DNA from: Streptomyces sp. TRM68416
GTDB taxonomy: Bacteria; Actinomycetota; Actinomycetes; Streptomycetales; Streptomycetaceae
Length of the DNA: 64,000 nt
Direction: 5' to 3'
Assembly (NCBI RefSeq): GCF_014596915.1
Contig: NZ_JACVWU010000004.1
Coordinates: 62,001-126,000 of the forward strand
A program made the translations under genes and the position numbers. Shown in pieces: positions 49,087 through 60,183 of the stretch (its first letter is position 1; every line of letters starts with the position of its first letter). The notes beneath the pieces are model-generated. The model did no database searches. It saw only the letters and a list, made by a program, of their open reading frames with translations, and was not told the origin of the DNA.

Positions 49087-50559
49087 TCAGTCGGCGAAGT
49101 TCGCACCGAACCAGGGCGATCCGGTCGTGGAGACGCCGGACTTGCTCGGGGAGATGGCCCGCGCACCGCTGGTGGTGATCTTCGTGCCGTTGGACGGCAG
49201 GTAGGTGACGGCGCCGTTGCCGGCGTTCTCGCCGGAGCCGATGGCCAGGTCGGCCTTGCCGTCGCCGGTGAGGTCGTCGAGCTTGACGTCCATGCCGAAG
49301 AAATCGCCGTCCTCGTTGGCGCCGGGCACACCGGCTGTGTTCTGGGAGTAGAACTGGGCGCCGGAGGAGGTGTTCAGGCCGCTCGCGCTGCCGTAGAGGA
49401 TGGTGACCGCGCCGGCGTCCACGGCGTCGCCGAGGTTCTCGCCCGCGACACCGACGACGAGGTCCTGGTAGCCGTCGCCGTTGATGTCGCCGAGGTCGAG
49501 GTCGTAGCCGAAGTAGTCGTTGCCCTCGGCGGTGCCGGGGACGTTGCCGGTGTTCTGGGTGATGCCGGTGGCCGAGCCGGGGCCGTCGGCGGTGCCGTAG
49601 GTCACCCAGACCTTGCCGCCCTTGGCGGCGTCCGGGATCGCGGTGCCGTCACTGGTGGTGGCGTTCCAGTGGGCGCCGCTGACGATGTCGCCGAAGCCGT
49701 CGTTGTCGATGTCGCCGATGGCGGTGATCACGCCGGGCTTGAGCGTCCGGGTGGAGCCGGTGTCCAGGCCGGAGGCGGTGCCGGGGATGAAGTAGTTCTT
49801 GTTCCAGCCGTACTCGGTCCCCTCCTCGTAGCCATCGACGACCAGGTCGGTGCGGCCGTCGCCGCTGACGTCGCCGGCGGTCAGGTTCAGCGGGCCGCCG
49901 GCGTCCGTGCCCTGGATCGGGGGCGTGATGGTGTAGCGGCCGCCCGGGGTGCCGCCGGTGGTGAAGCCGCCCTTGTAGACGTACACGGTGGAGTTGCTGC
50001 TGCCGACGGCCAGGTCGGCCTTGCCGTCGCCGTCGAAGTCGCCGGCGGCGAGGTTCTTGCCCCAGTAGTCGTGCGAGGAACGGGCCGGGTCGGGGACGCT
50101 GACACCCTTGCCGGTGATGCCGGAGGCCGAGCCCCACAGGATGGCCAGCATGCCGCCGTTCTTGTCGCCGCGGACCTCCTCGCTCATGGAGCCGACGGCG
50201 ATGTCGTCGTAGCCGTCGCCGTTGAAGTCGGCGAAGGCGGTGTCGTAGCCGAAGCGGTCGCCGGCCTCGGCGGTGCCGGGGACGCCGGTGGTGTTCTGGC
50301 TGATGACGGAGCGCTTGGCGGTGGAGATGCCGGTGGCGGAGCCGTAGAGGACGACGAGCTGGCCGGCGGCCTTCCGGCCGTTCACGTAGGCGCCGTCCGC
50401 GGAGAAGGCGATGTCGCCGATGCCGTCGCCGTTGAAGTCGGCCTTCGCGACGGTGGTGGAGTCCGCGGCCGTCGCGGTCGTCGTGGTGAACGTGAGCAGA
50501 CCGCCCGTCAGCGTGGCGGCCGTGGCCGTGGCGAGGGTGAGTCTGAGCGTCTTGTGCAT
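49087..50559 (-). CDS. Secreted FG-GAP beta-propeller protein (copy 2)
   Basis: 490 residues from ATG 50559, with GCAGGAG upstream. Signal peptide KTLRLTLATATAATLTGGLLTFTTTTATA. FG-GAP repeats include DFNGDGIGD, DFNGDGYDD, DFDGDGKAD, DVSGDGRTD, DIDNDGFGD, DINGDGYQD and DLTGDGKAD. It shares VPDPARSSHD-type segments with the downstream copy, so the two arose by tandem duplication. A 76-bp gap separates them, so they are probably one operon. Confidence 0.92.
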   Translation of the reverse strand: MHKTLRLTLATATAATLTGGLLTFTTTTATAADSTTVAKADFNGDGIGDIAFSADGAYVNGRKAAGQLVVLYGSATGISTAKRSVISQNTTGVPGTAEAGDRFGYDTAFADFNGDGYDDIAVGSMSEEVRGDKNGGMLAILWGSASGITGKGVSVPDPARSSHDYWGKNLAAGDFDGDGKADLAVGSSNSTVYVYKGGFTTGGTPGGRYTITPPIQGTDAGGPLNLTAGDVSGDGRTDLVVDGYEEGTEYGWNKNYFIPGTASGLDTGSTRTLKPGVITAIGDIDNDGFGDIVSGAHWNATTSDGTAIPDAAKGGKVWVTYGTADGPGSATGITQNTGNVPGTAEGNDYFGYDLDLGDINGDGYQDLVVGVAGENLGDAVDAGAVTILYGSASGLNTSSGAQFYSQNTAGVPGANEDGDFFGMDVKLDDLTGDGKADLAIGSGENAGNGAVTYLPSNGTKITTSGARAISPSKSGVSTTGSPWFGANFAD

Positions 50560-50793
50560 GCGGATTTCTCCTGCTGCGTACGGGGATGCCTGGCGGGGGC
50601 ATCCGCAGCCGTCGGGGTCACGGGTGGGGGGGTGGCCGTGTTGTCCGGGAGTTGTTCCGGAGTTCACGTTCCGGTCGGCGATCAAGGAGACCCGTGGTGG
50701 CAGCGGAGGGTTGTACGTGTGTTCGGTAACGTTTTGAGCTACCGGCGGCCCAGGGAGGCGGCCGTCGACGCCGACGTTCGCCGGGACCTTGCT

Positions 50794-51072
50794 CTAGCGG
50801 TACGGCCGCTGCTGCGGCTGCCCGTACGTCCGGCCGTCCGCGGCCTGCGCCTGGAGCTGCTCGGCCTGCTCCTCGGCGATCTTCTGCTCCGCGCCGCAGA
50901 AGGTGCACTGCGTCGCGTACTTCGTCGAGACCGGGAACAACGGCACGAAGAACAGCGTGAACTTGGTGACGCGCTTGCGGAGCGTGTGCGCGGCGGGGTT
51001 GCCGCAGCTTGCGCACACGAGGGTGAGTATCGCGAGCTGGTGGAGGTAGCCCTTGGTGCCGAAGATGATCAT
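50794..51072 (-). CDS. Zinc-ribbon membrane-associated small protein
   Basis: 92 residues: MIIFGTKGYLHQLAILTLVCASCGNPAAHTLRKRVTKFTLFFVPLFPVSTKYATQCTFCGAEQKI. CASCG and CTFCG make a zinc ribbon around one hydrophobic segment (FTLFFVPLFPV). The Gln-rich tail is disordered. Its start overlaps the stop of the GntR gene (4 bp), indicating coupling. Confidence 0.85.
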   Translation of the reverse strand: MIIFGTKGYLHQLAILTLVCASCGNPAAHTLRKRVTKFTLFFVPLFPVSTKYATQCTFCGAEQKIAEEQAEQLQAQAADGRTYGQPQQRPYR

Positions 51073-51356
51073 TCCGGGGCCTTCCGGGTTGGGGCGGCGG
51101 ACGGGGCGATGCCGGGCTCGGTTTCCTGCGGGCGCTTGGCTACGAAGGAGCCGAGGCCGGGTTCCGTATAGGTCAGGCCTTCTTCGCGCAGGGCCCGCAG
51201 CACTTTGTACGCCGTTGCGTTGGCGATCCCGAACTCCGCCGTGAGCTGCACGACGGACGGCACCCTGGTGCGCGGTGCGTACGTGCCGTCCGCGATGCGG
51301 CGCCGGATGATTTCGGCGACCTGGCGCCAGCGGGGGATGTCAGGGGCGAATTCCAT
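51069..51356 (-). CDS. Short GntR-family regulator (DNA-binding domain only)
   Basis: 95 residues. PRWRQVAEIIRRRIADGTYAPRTRVPSVVQLTAEFGIANATAYKVLRALREEGLTYTEPGLGSFV is a complete GntR winged helix. The ligand-binding domain is missing, leaving only a Pro-rich tail of 25 residues. Likely autoregulates the pair with the zinc-ribbon gene or responds to a protein partner. Confidence 0.88.
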   Translation of the reverse strand: MEFAPDIPRWRQVAEIIRRRIADGTYAPRTRVPSVVQLTAEFGIANATAYKVLRALREEGLTYTEPGLGSFVAKRPQETEPGIAPSAAPTRKAPE

Positions 51357-51519
51357 CACCACACCATCATCCGCATGCCTGTACATCTGTGCGATGCAGA
51401 GAAATCCTGGAACCCCTAGAATGCCTAGATTTCCTTCGCTACGGTATGGGTACGACAGACCCCCGCGACGGTTGCAGCCGTCCGGGGGCGTGGCCACCAG
51501 CCGAATCGGAGCTGATGAC

Positions 51520-51819
51520 ATGACCGACCTTATCCGCCGCCTCGCTACCTGGGTGGGCCTCCTGCTCTTCCCGCCCCCGCGGAAGCCCGTACCGTACGCC
51601 GAACCCCCGGCCGCCCCCTGGCCGCTCCACCCCTGCCCCCTCCCGGCCCACCGCAGCCCCTACGGCCTGGACACCCCCCTCGACGCCACCGCCACAAGAG
51701 CCGTCCGCCCGTACCTCACCGCCCACGAACAGCGGCAACGCCGACGGGAGTTGGCGCTCGCCGCCCTCGGTCAGGACATGCCCGGCCCCTGCTGGATCCA
51801 CGGGCTGGAGGTCGCGTGA
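51520..51819 (+). CDS. Hypothetical actinobacterial protein
   Basis: 99 residues from ATG 51520 (GGAGCTGATGAC upstream). MTDLIRRLATWVGLLLFPPPRKPVPY has a short hydrophobic stretch, then a Pro-rich linker and a C-terminal helix YLTAHEQRQRRRELALAALGQDMPGPCWIHGLEVA. Overlaps the next gene by 4 bp (GTGA). Such pairs beside short GntR regulators are common in Streptomyces; function unknown. Confidence 0.7.
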   Translation: MTDLIRRLATWVGLLLFPPPRKPVPYAEPPAAPWPLHPCPLPAHRSPYGLDTPLDATATRAVRPYLTAHEQRQRRRELALAALGQDMPGPCWIHGLEVA

Positions 51820-52097
51820 CGGATCACCCGCCCCGGCTCCTCCCCTGGACCGGCACCGAGGGCAAGCCCTGCTACCTGATCACCGACGACCACGACGGCC
51901 CGGTCTCCCGGCTGGCCGACATCGCCGAGTCCGTCCAGCTCGGCGCGGGCGGGCAACTCGTCGCCCACGCCCGCGAGATCCTCCCGGACGCCCCGCCCGG
52001 CGAACTCCGCTTCCTCGCCGAGTGCCTCACGCAAGCCCTCGATGACGTACTGAGGGTCGCGCAGAGCCGGGGGCGGCGGCTGGAGGGGTTGGAATGA
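51816..52097 (+). CDS. Hypothetical protein, coupled to the preceding gene
   Basis: 93 residues from GTG 51816: PRLLPWTGTEGKPCYLITDDHDGPVSRLADIAESVQLGAGGQLVAHAREIL, ending with a helix LRFLAECLTQALDDVLRVAQSRG. A compact alpha/beta protein without recognisable catalytic motif. Same operon as 51520-51819. Confidence 0.72.
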   Translation: MTDHPPRLLPWTGTEGKPCYLITDDHDGPVSRLADIAESVQLGAGGQLVAHAREILPDAPPGELRFLAECLTQALDDVLRVAQSRGRRLEGLE

Positions 52098-52138
52098 ACG
52101 GCCTCTACGTCCGTGGCTGCGTTGCTAGCGTTGCAGCC

Positions 52139-52414
52139 ATGGAGATGAAGACGGTCACGATCAGGCTCCGCGCTGATGAGCTGGATGCCATCCGCCGACG
52201 TGCGGAAGCGCAGGGCAAGAGTCTTCAGGCGCACATGCACGACACGCTGCTCGCGGAGTCGAAGGAGGCGGACCGGCTGTTGCGCCGGTCGGTGCGGGAG
52301 GGCGTGGAGCGGTACGCCGAGGCGTTCGCCGAGGCCGACCGGGAGAACGACGCCCGGCTGGCCCGCCAGCGTGAGGCGGCGCGCGGTTTCGAGCGGGAGC
52401 CCGGCGAGTGGTGA
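52139..52414 (+). CDS. Ribbon-helix-helix antitoxin-like protein
   Basis: 91 residues from ATG 52139. MKTVTIRLRADELDAIRRRAEAQGKSLQAHMHDTLLAES is a ribbon-helix-helix fold; the rest is a charged helix rich in Glu/Arg (EADRENDARLARQREAARGFE), typical of an antitoxin tail. Overlaps the Doc-like gene (GTGA). Confidence 0.82.
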   Translation: MEMKTVTIRLRADELDAIRRRAEAQGKSLQAHMHDTLLAESKEADRLLRRSVREGVERYAEAFAEADRENDARLARQREAARGFEREPGEW

Positions 52415-52791
52415 CCCCCATCGACCTGCCCCAACTGCTGGCCGTCGCCGAGACGTTGCCGCGTGACCCCCAGGTCGACGACCTGGGGGTCCTGACCTGC
52501 GCATGTGACCGGATGACGGCCGTGGCGCTGGAGCGCGAGGTCTATCCCACGCTCCGCTACAAGGCGGCGGCGCTGCTGGAGCAACTGGCGCGCCACGATG
52601 CGCTGGAGCACAGCAACTACCGGTTCGCGTGGCTGGCCGTCCGCGAGTTCGCCCGCCTGAACGGCTACCGCCTGGAAGCGGAGCCCAAGGAGGCACTGGC
52701 CCTCGTGCTCGGCGTCCGCGCCTACGAGGTCGAGCTGCCGGAAGTCGCCCGCACCCTCTCCTCCTGGTGGGTCCCCGTCGACCCGGAGTGA
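52411..52791 (+). CDS. Doc/Fic-like toxin with degenerate Fic motif
   Basis: 126 residues from GTG 52411. LDPQVDD-type start (RDPQVDDLGVLTCACDRM), YPTLRYKAAALLEQLARHDALEHSNYRFAWLAVREFARLNG. The last part aligns with Doc N-H-A-L-V-D-G-N-K-R-x-A-W, but the catalytic His position is Asp, the D-G pair is H-S, and only N and R remain. AMPylation or phosphorylation activity is therefore doubtful. Streptomyces genomes carry such Fic-related toxin components; mode of action not established. Confidence 0.72.
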   Translation: MTPIDLPQLLAVAETLPRDPQVDDLGVLTCACDRMTAVALEREVYPTLRYKAAALLEQLARHDALEHSNYRFAWLAVREFARLNGYRLEAEPKEALALVLGVRAYEVELPEVARTLSSWWVPVDPE

Positions 52792-52805
52792 GCGAGCGGA
52801 CATGA

Positions 52806-52844
52806 CGACGCCCCCTGCCCATACGCATGGAACAGGGGGCGTCG
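52806..52844. terminator. Terminator between the Doc-like and Fe-S oxidoreductase genes
   Basis: CGACGCCCCCTG and CAGGGGGCGTCG make a perfect 12-bp stem with a 15-nt loop, between convergent genes, so it can serve both. Confidence 0.8.
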
Positions 52845-52870
52845 AAACCGCCGTAGAAGAGGCGTAGGAG

Positions 52871-55138
52871 TTACTTCACCGGCTCCGGCTCCGGCTCGTT
52901 CTCCGACTCCGCCGCGTCCTCCGGGTCGACCGGGGTCTTCACCGACTCCAGGAGGAGTTGGGCGACGTCGACGACCTGGATGGACTCCTTGGCCTGGCCG
53001 TCGTTCTTCTTGCCGTTCACGGAGTCCGTGAGCATGACGAGGCAGAACGGGCAGGCCGTCGAGACGATGTCGGGGTTGAGGGAGAGGGCCTCGTCGACGC
53101 GCTCGTTGTTGATGCGCTTGCCGATCCGCTCCTCCATCCACATCCGCGCGCCACCGGCGCCGCAGCAGAAGCCGCGCTCCTTGTGGCGGTGCATCTCCTG
53201 CTGGCGCAGGCCCGGGACGGCGGTCATGATCTCGCGCGGCGGGGTGTAGATCTTGTTGTGCCGGCCCAGGTAGCAGGGGTCGTGGTACGTGATGATGCCC
53301 TCGACCGGGGTCACCGGGGTCAGCTTGCCCTCGTCCACCAGGTGCTGGAGCAGCTGGGTGTGGTGGATGACCTCGTAGTCGCCGCCGAGCTGCGGGTACT
53401 CGTTGCCGAGGGTGTTGAGGCAGTGCGGGCAGGTGGCGACGATCTTCTTGGAAGACTTCGGCTTCTTCGTCTCCGGGTCCTCGTCGTCCTCGCCGAACGC
53501 CATGTTCAGCGCGGCCACGTTCTCCATGCCCAGCTCCTGGAACAACGGTTCGTTGCCCAGACGCCGCGCCGAGTCACCCGTGCACTTCTCGTCGCCGCCC
53601 ATGATCGCGAACTTGACGCCCGCCATGTGCAGCAGCTCCGCGAAGGCCTTGGTGGTCTTCTTGGCGCGGTCTTCGAGGGCGCCGGCGCAGCCGACCCAGT
53701 AGAGGTACTCGACCTCGGACAGGTCCTCGATGTCCTTGCCGACCACCGGCACCTCGAAGTCGACTTCCTTCGTCCACTCCAGGCGCTGCTTCTTGGCCAG
53801 GCCCCAGGGGTTGCCCTTCTTCTCCAGGTTCTTGAGCATCGTGCCCGCCTCGGACGGGAACGCGGACTCGATCATGACCTGGTAGCGACGCATGTCGACG
53901 ATGTGGTCGATGTGCTCGATGTCGACGGGGCACTGCTCGACGCAGGCGCCGCAGGTGGTGCAGGACCACAGGACGTCCGGGTCGATGACGCCGTTCTCCT
54001 CGGCGGTGCCGATCAGCGGGCGCTCGGCCTCGGCGAGGGCGGCGGCGGGGACGCCCGCCAGCTGCTCCTCGCTCGCCTTCTCCTCGCCCTCCATCGTCTT
54101 GCCGCCGCCGGCCAGCAGGTAGGGGGCCTTGGCGTGCGCGTGGTCGCGCAGGGACATGATCAGGAGCTTGGGGGAGAGCGGCTTGCCCGTGTTCCAGGCG
54201 GGGCACTGCGACTGGCAGCGGCCGCACTCGGTGCAGGTGGAGAAGTCGAGGATGCCCTTCCAGGAGAACTGCTCGACCTGGGAGACGCCGAAGACGTCGT
54301 CCTCGCCGGGGTCGGTGAAGTCGATCGGCTTGCCGCCCGAGGTCATCGGCAGCAGGGCGCCGAGCGAGCTGGCGCCGTCGGCGTTGCGCTTGAACCAGAT
54401 GTTCGGGAAGCCGAGGAAGCGGTGCCAGGCCACACCCATGTCGGTCTTCAGGGAGACCGTGATCATCCAGATGAAGGAGGCCGCGATCTTCACGCCGGCG
54501 AAGAGGTAGGTGAGGTTCTGGAGGGTGGAGAGGTCCAGGCCCTGCAGCGCCGAGACGACCGGGTACGAGATGAAGAACGACGCCTCGTAGCCGTCGACGT
54601 GGTGCTGGGCGCCCTCCAGGGCGTGCAGCATGAAGATGCAGACGCCGACGATGAGGATGATCGTCTCGACGAAGTACGCCTGGCCGGTGTTGGAGCCGGC
54701 GAAGCGCGACTTGCGGTCCGCCTTGCCGGGCCGGGACAGCTGCCGGATGACGACCAGCGTCAGGATGCCGAGCACCGTCATCGTGCCGATGAACTCGACG
54801 AACATGTTGTACGGCGCCCAGTCACCGATGACCGGCAGGATCCAGTCGGCCTGGAAGAGCTGGCCGACGGCGTTCACGATGGTCAGCAGCAGCGTGTAGA
54901 AGCCGATCGCCACGAACCAGTGCGCGATGCCGACGATGCCCCAGCGGTTCATCCTGGTGTGGCCGAGGAATTCCTTGGCCAGGGTGATGGTGCGCAGCAC
55001 GGGGTCGTTGGTCCGCGCTCCGGCCGGGAGGGGCTGGCCGAGCATCACGAAGCGGAAGATCTGAAGGACGGCACGGCCGAACAGGGCGACGCCGACCGCC
55101 ATCAGGACCATCGACACGATGATCGCGGCGAGTTGCAT
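52871..55138 (-). CDS. Membrane-bound Fe-S oxidoreductase (HdrDE/GlpC-like, two CCG domains)
   Basis: 755 residues. Five or six transmembrane helices in residues 1-230 with His-containing helices (heme b or quinone site, as in HdrE/NarI). Two [4Fe-4S] motifs follow: CTECGRCQSQCP near residue 300 and CTTCGACVEQCP near 388. Two CCG domains come next: YWVGCAGALEDRAKK...CTGDSARRLG and TYHDPCYLGRHN...CCGAGGARMW. The tail is acidic. It likely moves electrons between a soluble donor and the menaquinone pool. A single long gene in Actinobacteria replaces separate subunits elsewhere. Located upstream of the MraY-like gene, divergent. Confidence 0.9.
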   Translation of the reverse strand: MQLAAIIVSMVLMAVGVALFGRAVLQIFRFVMLGQPLPAGARTNDPVLRTITLAKEFLGHTRMNRWGIVGIAHWFVAIGFYTLLLTIVNAVGQLFQADWILPVIGDWAPYNMFVEFIGTMTVLGILTLVVIRQLSRPGKADRKSRFAGSNTGQAYFVETIILIVGVCIFMLHALEGAQHHVDGYEASFFISYPVVSALQGLDLSTLQNLTYLFAGVKIAASFIWMITVSLKTDMGVAWHRFLGFPNIWFKRNADGASSLGALLPMTSGGKPIDFTDPGEDDVFGVSQVEQFSWKGILDFSTCTECGRCQSQCPAWNTGKPLSPKLLIMSLRDHAHAKAPYLLAGGGKTMEGEEKASEEQLAGVPAAALAEAERPLIGTAEENGVIDPDVLWSCTTCGACVEQCPVDIEHIDHIVDMRRYQVMIESAFPSEAGTMLKNLEKKGNPWGLAKKQRLEWTKEVDFEVPVVGKDIEDLSEVEYLYWVGCAGALEDRAKKTTKAFAELLHMAGVKFAIMGGDEKCTGDSARRLGNEPLFQELGMENVAALNMAFGEDDEDPETKKPKSSKKIVATCPHCLNTLGNEYPQLGGDYEVIHHTQLLQHLVDEGKLTPVTPVEGIITYHDPCYLGRHNKIYTPPREIMTAVPGLRQQEMHRHKERGFCCGAGGARMWMEERIGKRINNERVDEALSLNPDIVSTACPFCLVMLTDSVNGKKNDGQAKESIQVVDVAQLLLESVKTPVDPEDAAESENEPEPEPVK

Positions 55139-55362
55139 TTCGGGGCTCCTCGGGCCTGCGAGGGGTTCTGCGAGGTGGCCTCTGGTTCGGTGAGGCGCTA
55201 CTCGACATTACTAAGCGGTAACTTATGCAGTCCGTCTGAGACTACCCGTATCTCCCTCCGCACTGTAGCCAGGCGCGGGGTGATCTGAGTCGCTGAGGGT
55301 TGCCTTAAGGGCTGAACGTGTTATTGCCACGAAATTGGTACATTTGCGCCTACTTTAGACCC

Positions 55363-56370
55363 GTGCTCTACGGGATCGCCGCGGCCAGTGCCGCTCTCCT
55401 CCTCTCCGCCCTCCTCGCCGCGCTGCTGCGCGCGCCCGCCCTGCGCCTGGGCTTCGTCGACCGCCGCCGCCAGCGTCCCGTGCCGCTGTCCGGCGGCACG
55501 GCCGTCGTCCTCGCCACCTGCCTGGTGGCCGCCGCCGGTGAGTGGACCGGCGCCGCGCCGCTCGGCACGGGCATCGGCCGGCTGGTCGTCGCGGGCGCGG
55601 CCGTGGCCGCCCTCGGACTGCTCGCCGACCGGCACCGGCTCAGGCCGCGGCTGCTGTTCGGCGGTACGGCCGTGGCGGCGGCCTGTGTGATGCCCTACGA
55701 GGAGACCGGCGTCGTCGGCGGGGTGCTGGCGGCCGGGTGGGTCGCCTTCGTCGCCCTCGCCTTCCGGGCGCTCGACCACGCGGACGCCCTGGTGGGCACG
55801 GTCGGGCTGGTGACCGCCTTCGGGGTGGCGGCCCTCGCGGCGGCGGAGGTGCTGGACGGGCTCGCGGTGCTGCTGAGCGTGCTGGCCGCCGCGCTGACCG
55901 GGTTCCTGATGCTCAACTGGCATCCCGCGCGCGTGGGGCTCGGTGCGGGAGGGTCGCTGTTCGCCGGGTTCGTGCTCGCCTCGGCCGCCGTGCTCACCCG
56001 TACCGGGCACGAGCCGGCCTCCAGCGCGGGCGTGCTGTTCGCGCTCACGGCCGTCGCGAGCGCCGACGTGGTGCTCGTGCTCGTGGCGCGGCGGCTGAGC
56101 GGGCGGCGGGGGCCGGACCATCTCGCGCACCGCCTGCGGCGGCTCGGCCTGACCCCGCAGGGCGCCACCGTCGTCCTCGGTGCGGGCGCCGTCGGCGGGG
56201 TACTCGTCGCCGTGCTCGTGCATCTGGGGCGGATCGGCGCCACGGGGGTGCTGTGGGTGGCCGGGGGCGCCCTGGTCGCCGTACTCCTGCTCCTGCGGGT
56301 GAAGCCGCATGGGGTGCGGCCTTTGCCGTCTTCGCAGGTCAGAGGGCAGTTGCGTGTAAGGAACGGATAA
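55363..56370 (+). CDS. MraY/WecA-like membrane protein lacking catalytic aspartates
   Basis: 335 residues from GTG 55363; no ribosome site, possibly leaderless. Nine to eleven helices. Family landmarks are recognisable: FVDRRRQRPVPLSGGTAVVL near residue 31, GLLADRHRLRPRLL near 85, ALDHADALVGTVG near 150 and GFLMLNWHPARVGLGAGGSLFAGFVLA near 190. The usual D-D pair is A-D (A88), the N-x-x-N/D-x-x-D-G site is changed, and the G-D-x-G-S Asp is Ala. It therefore probably cannot transfer phospho-sugars to undecaprenyl phosphate. May be a binding or regulatory relative. Confidence 0.75.
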   Translation: MLYGIAAASAALLLSALLAALLRAPALRLGFVDRRRQRPVPLSGGTAVVLATCLVAAAGEWTGAAPLGTGIGRLVVAGAAVAALGLLADRHRLRPRLLFGGTAVAAACVMPYEETGVVGGVLAAGWVAFVALAFRALDHADALVGTVGLVTAFGVAALAAAEVLDGLAVLLSVLAAALTGFLMLNWHPARVGLGAGGSLFAGFVLASAAVLTRTGHEPASSAGVLFALTAVASADVVLVLVARRLSGRRGPDHLAHRLRRLGLTPQGATVVLGAGAVGGVLVAVLVHLGRIGATGVLWVAGGALVAVLLLLRVKPHGVRPLPSSQVRGQLRVRNG

Positions 56371-56372
56371 GA

Positions 56373-58962
<2,590 letters not shown>

Positions 58963-58998
58963 AGGCACAGGGACTGACCGGAAGGAGGGACGTCGGGG

Positions 58999-60183
58999 AT
59001 GAGCACCAAGGACTTCATCGAGAAGGACTACTACAAGGTTCTCGGCGTCCCCAAGGACGCCACCGAGGCCGAGATCAAGAAGGCGTACCGGAAGCTCGCC
59101 CGCGAGTTCCACCCGGACGCCAACAAGGGCAACGCCAAGGCCGAGGAGCGCTTCAAGGAGATCTCCGAGGCGAACGACGTGCTGGGCGACCCCAAGAAGC
59201 GCAAGGAGTACGACGAGGCCCGCTCCCTCTTCGGCAACGGCGGGTTCCGTCCGGGGCCGGGCGGCGGCGCGGGCGGCGGCTCCTTCAACTTCGACCTGGG
59301 CGACCTCTTCGGGGGCGGCGCCCAGGGCCAGGGCGGAACCGGCGGCTTCGGCGGCGGCATCGGAGACGTCTTCGGGGGCCTGTTCAACCGCGGCGGCTCC
59401 GGCACCACGCGGGTGCAGCCGCGGCGCGGCCAGGACATCGACACCGAGGTCACCCTCAGCTTCACCGAAGCCATCGAGGGGGCCACGGTCCCGCTGCGGA
59501 TGTCCTCGCAGGCACCGTGCAAGGCCTGTTCGGGCACCGGCGACAAGAACGGCAACCCGCGGGTCTGCCCGACCTGCGTCGGCACCGGCCAGGTGGCGCG
59601 CGGCTCCGGCGGCGGCTTCTCGCTCACCGACCCCTGCCCGGACTGCAAGGGCCGCGGGCTGATCGCGGAGGACCCCTGCGAGATCTGCAAGGGCAGCGGC
59701 CGCGCGAAGTCCTCCCGGACCATGCAGGTCCGCATCCCGGCCGGGGTCTCGGACAACCAGCGCATCCGGCTGCGCGGCAAGGGCGCACCCGGCGAGCGGG
59801 GCGGCCAGGCCGGCGACCTGTACGTCACGGTGCACGTGGACAGCCACCCGGTGTTCGGCCGCAAGGACGACAACCTCACGGTGACCGTCCCGGTGACGTT
59901 CGCGGAGGCGGCCCTCGGCGGTGAGGTGCGGGTCCCGACCCTCGGCGGCCCGCCGGTCACCCTGAAGCTGCCGCCGGGCACGCCCAACGGCCGCACCATG
60001 CGGGCGCGGGGCAAGGGCGCGGTCCGCAAGGACGGCACCCGCGGCGACCTGCTGGTCACCGTGGAGGTGAGTGTTCCGAAGGACCTGACGGGGAAGGCTC
60101 GTGACGCGCTGCAGGCGTACCGCGAGGCGACCGCGGGCGAGGACCCGCGGGCGGAGCTGTTCCAGGCCGCGAAGGGAGCATGA
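58999..60183 (+). CDS. dnaJ: Co-chaperone DnaJ
   Basis: 394 residues. J domain YYKVLGVPKDATEAEIKKAYRKLAREFHPDANKG with HPD at about residue 36. Gly/Phe-rich region (70-140). Four zinc motifs: CKACSGTG, CPTCVGTG, CPDCKGRG and CEICKGSG. Then the C-terminal substrate domain with GLGGEVRVPT-like ALGGEVRVPTLGG. Stimulates DnaK ATPase. The start follows grpE by 36 bp with GGAAGGAGG; the stop overlaps hspR (ATGA). Confidence 0.98.
   Translation: MSTKDFIEKDYYKVLGVPKDATEAEIKKAYRKLAREFHPDANKGNAKAEERFKEISEANDVLGDPKKRKEYDEARSLFGNGGFRPGPGGGAGGGSFNFDLGDLFGGGAQGQGGTGGFGGGIGDVFGGLFNRGGSGTTRVQPRRGQDIDTEVTLSFTEAIEGATVPLRMSSQAPCKACSGTGDKNGNPRVCPTCVGTGQVARGSGGGFSLTDPCPDCKGRGLIAEDPCEICKGSGRAKSSRTMQVRIPAGVSDNQRIRLRGKGAPGERGGQAGDLYVTVHVDSHPVFGRKDDNLTVTVPVTFAEAALGGEVRVPTLGGPPVTLKLPPGTPNGRTMRARGKGAVRKDGTRGDLLVTVEVSVPKDLTGKARDALQAYREATAGEDPRAELFQAAKGA

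Noticed and set aside
52958..55288. Plus-strand open frame of 776 codons opposite the Fe-S oxidoreductase
   Set aside because: Antisense shadow; low-complexity Val/Leu/Asp/Arg composition, whereas the minus strand has two ferredoxin motifs and CCG domains.
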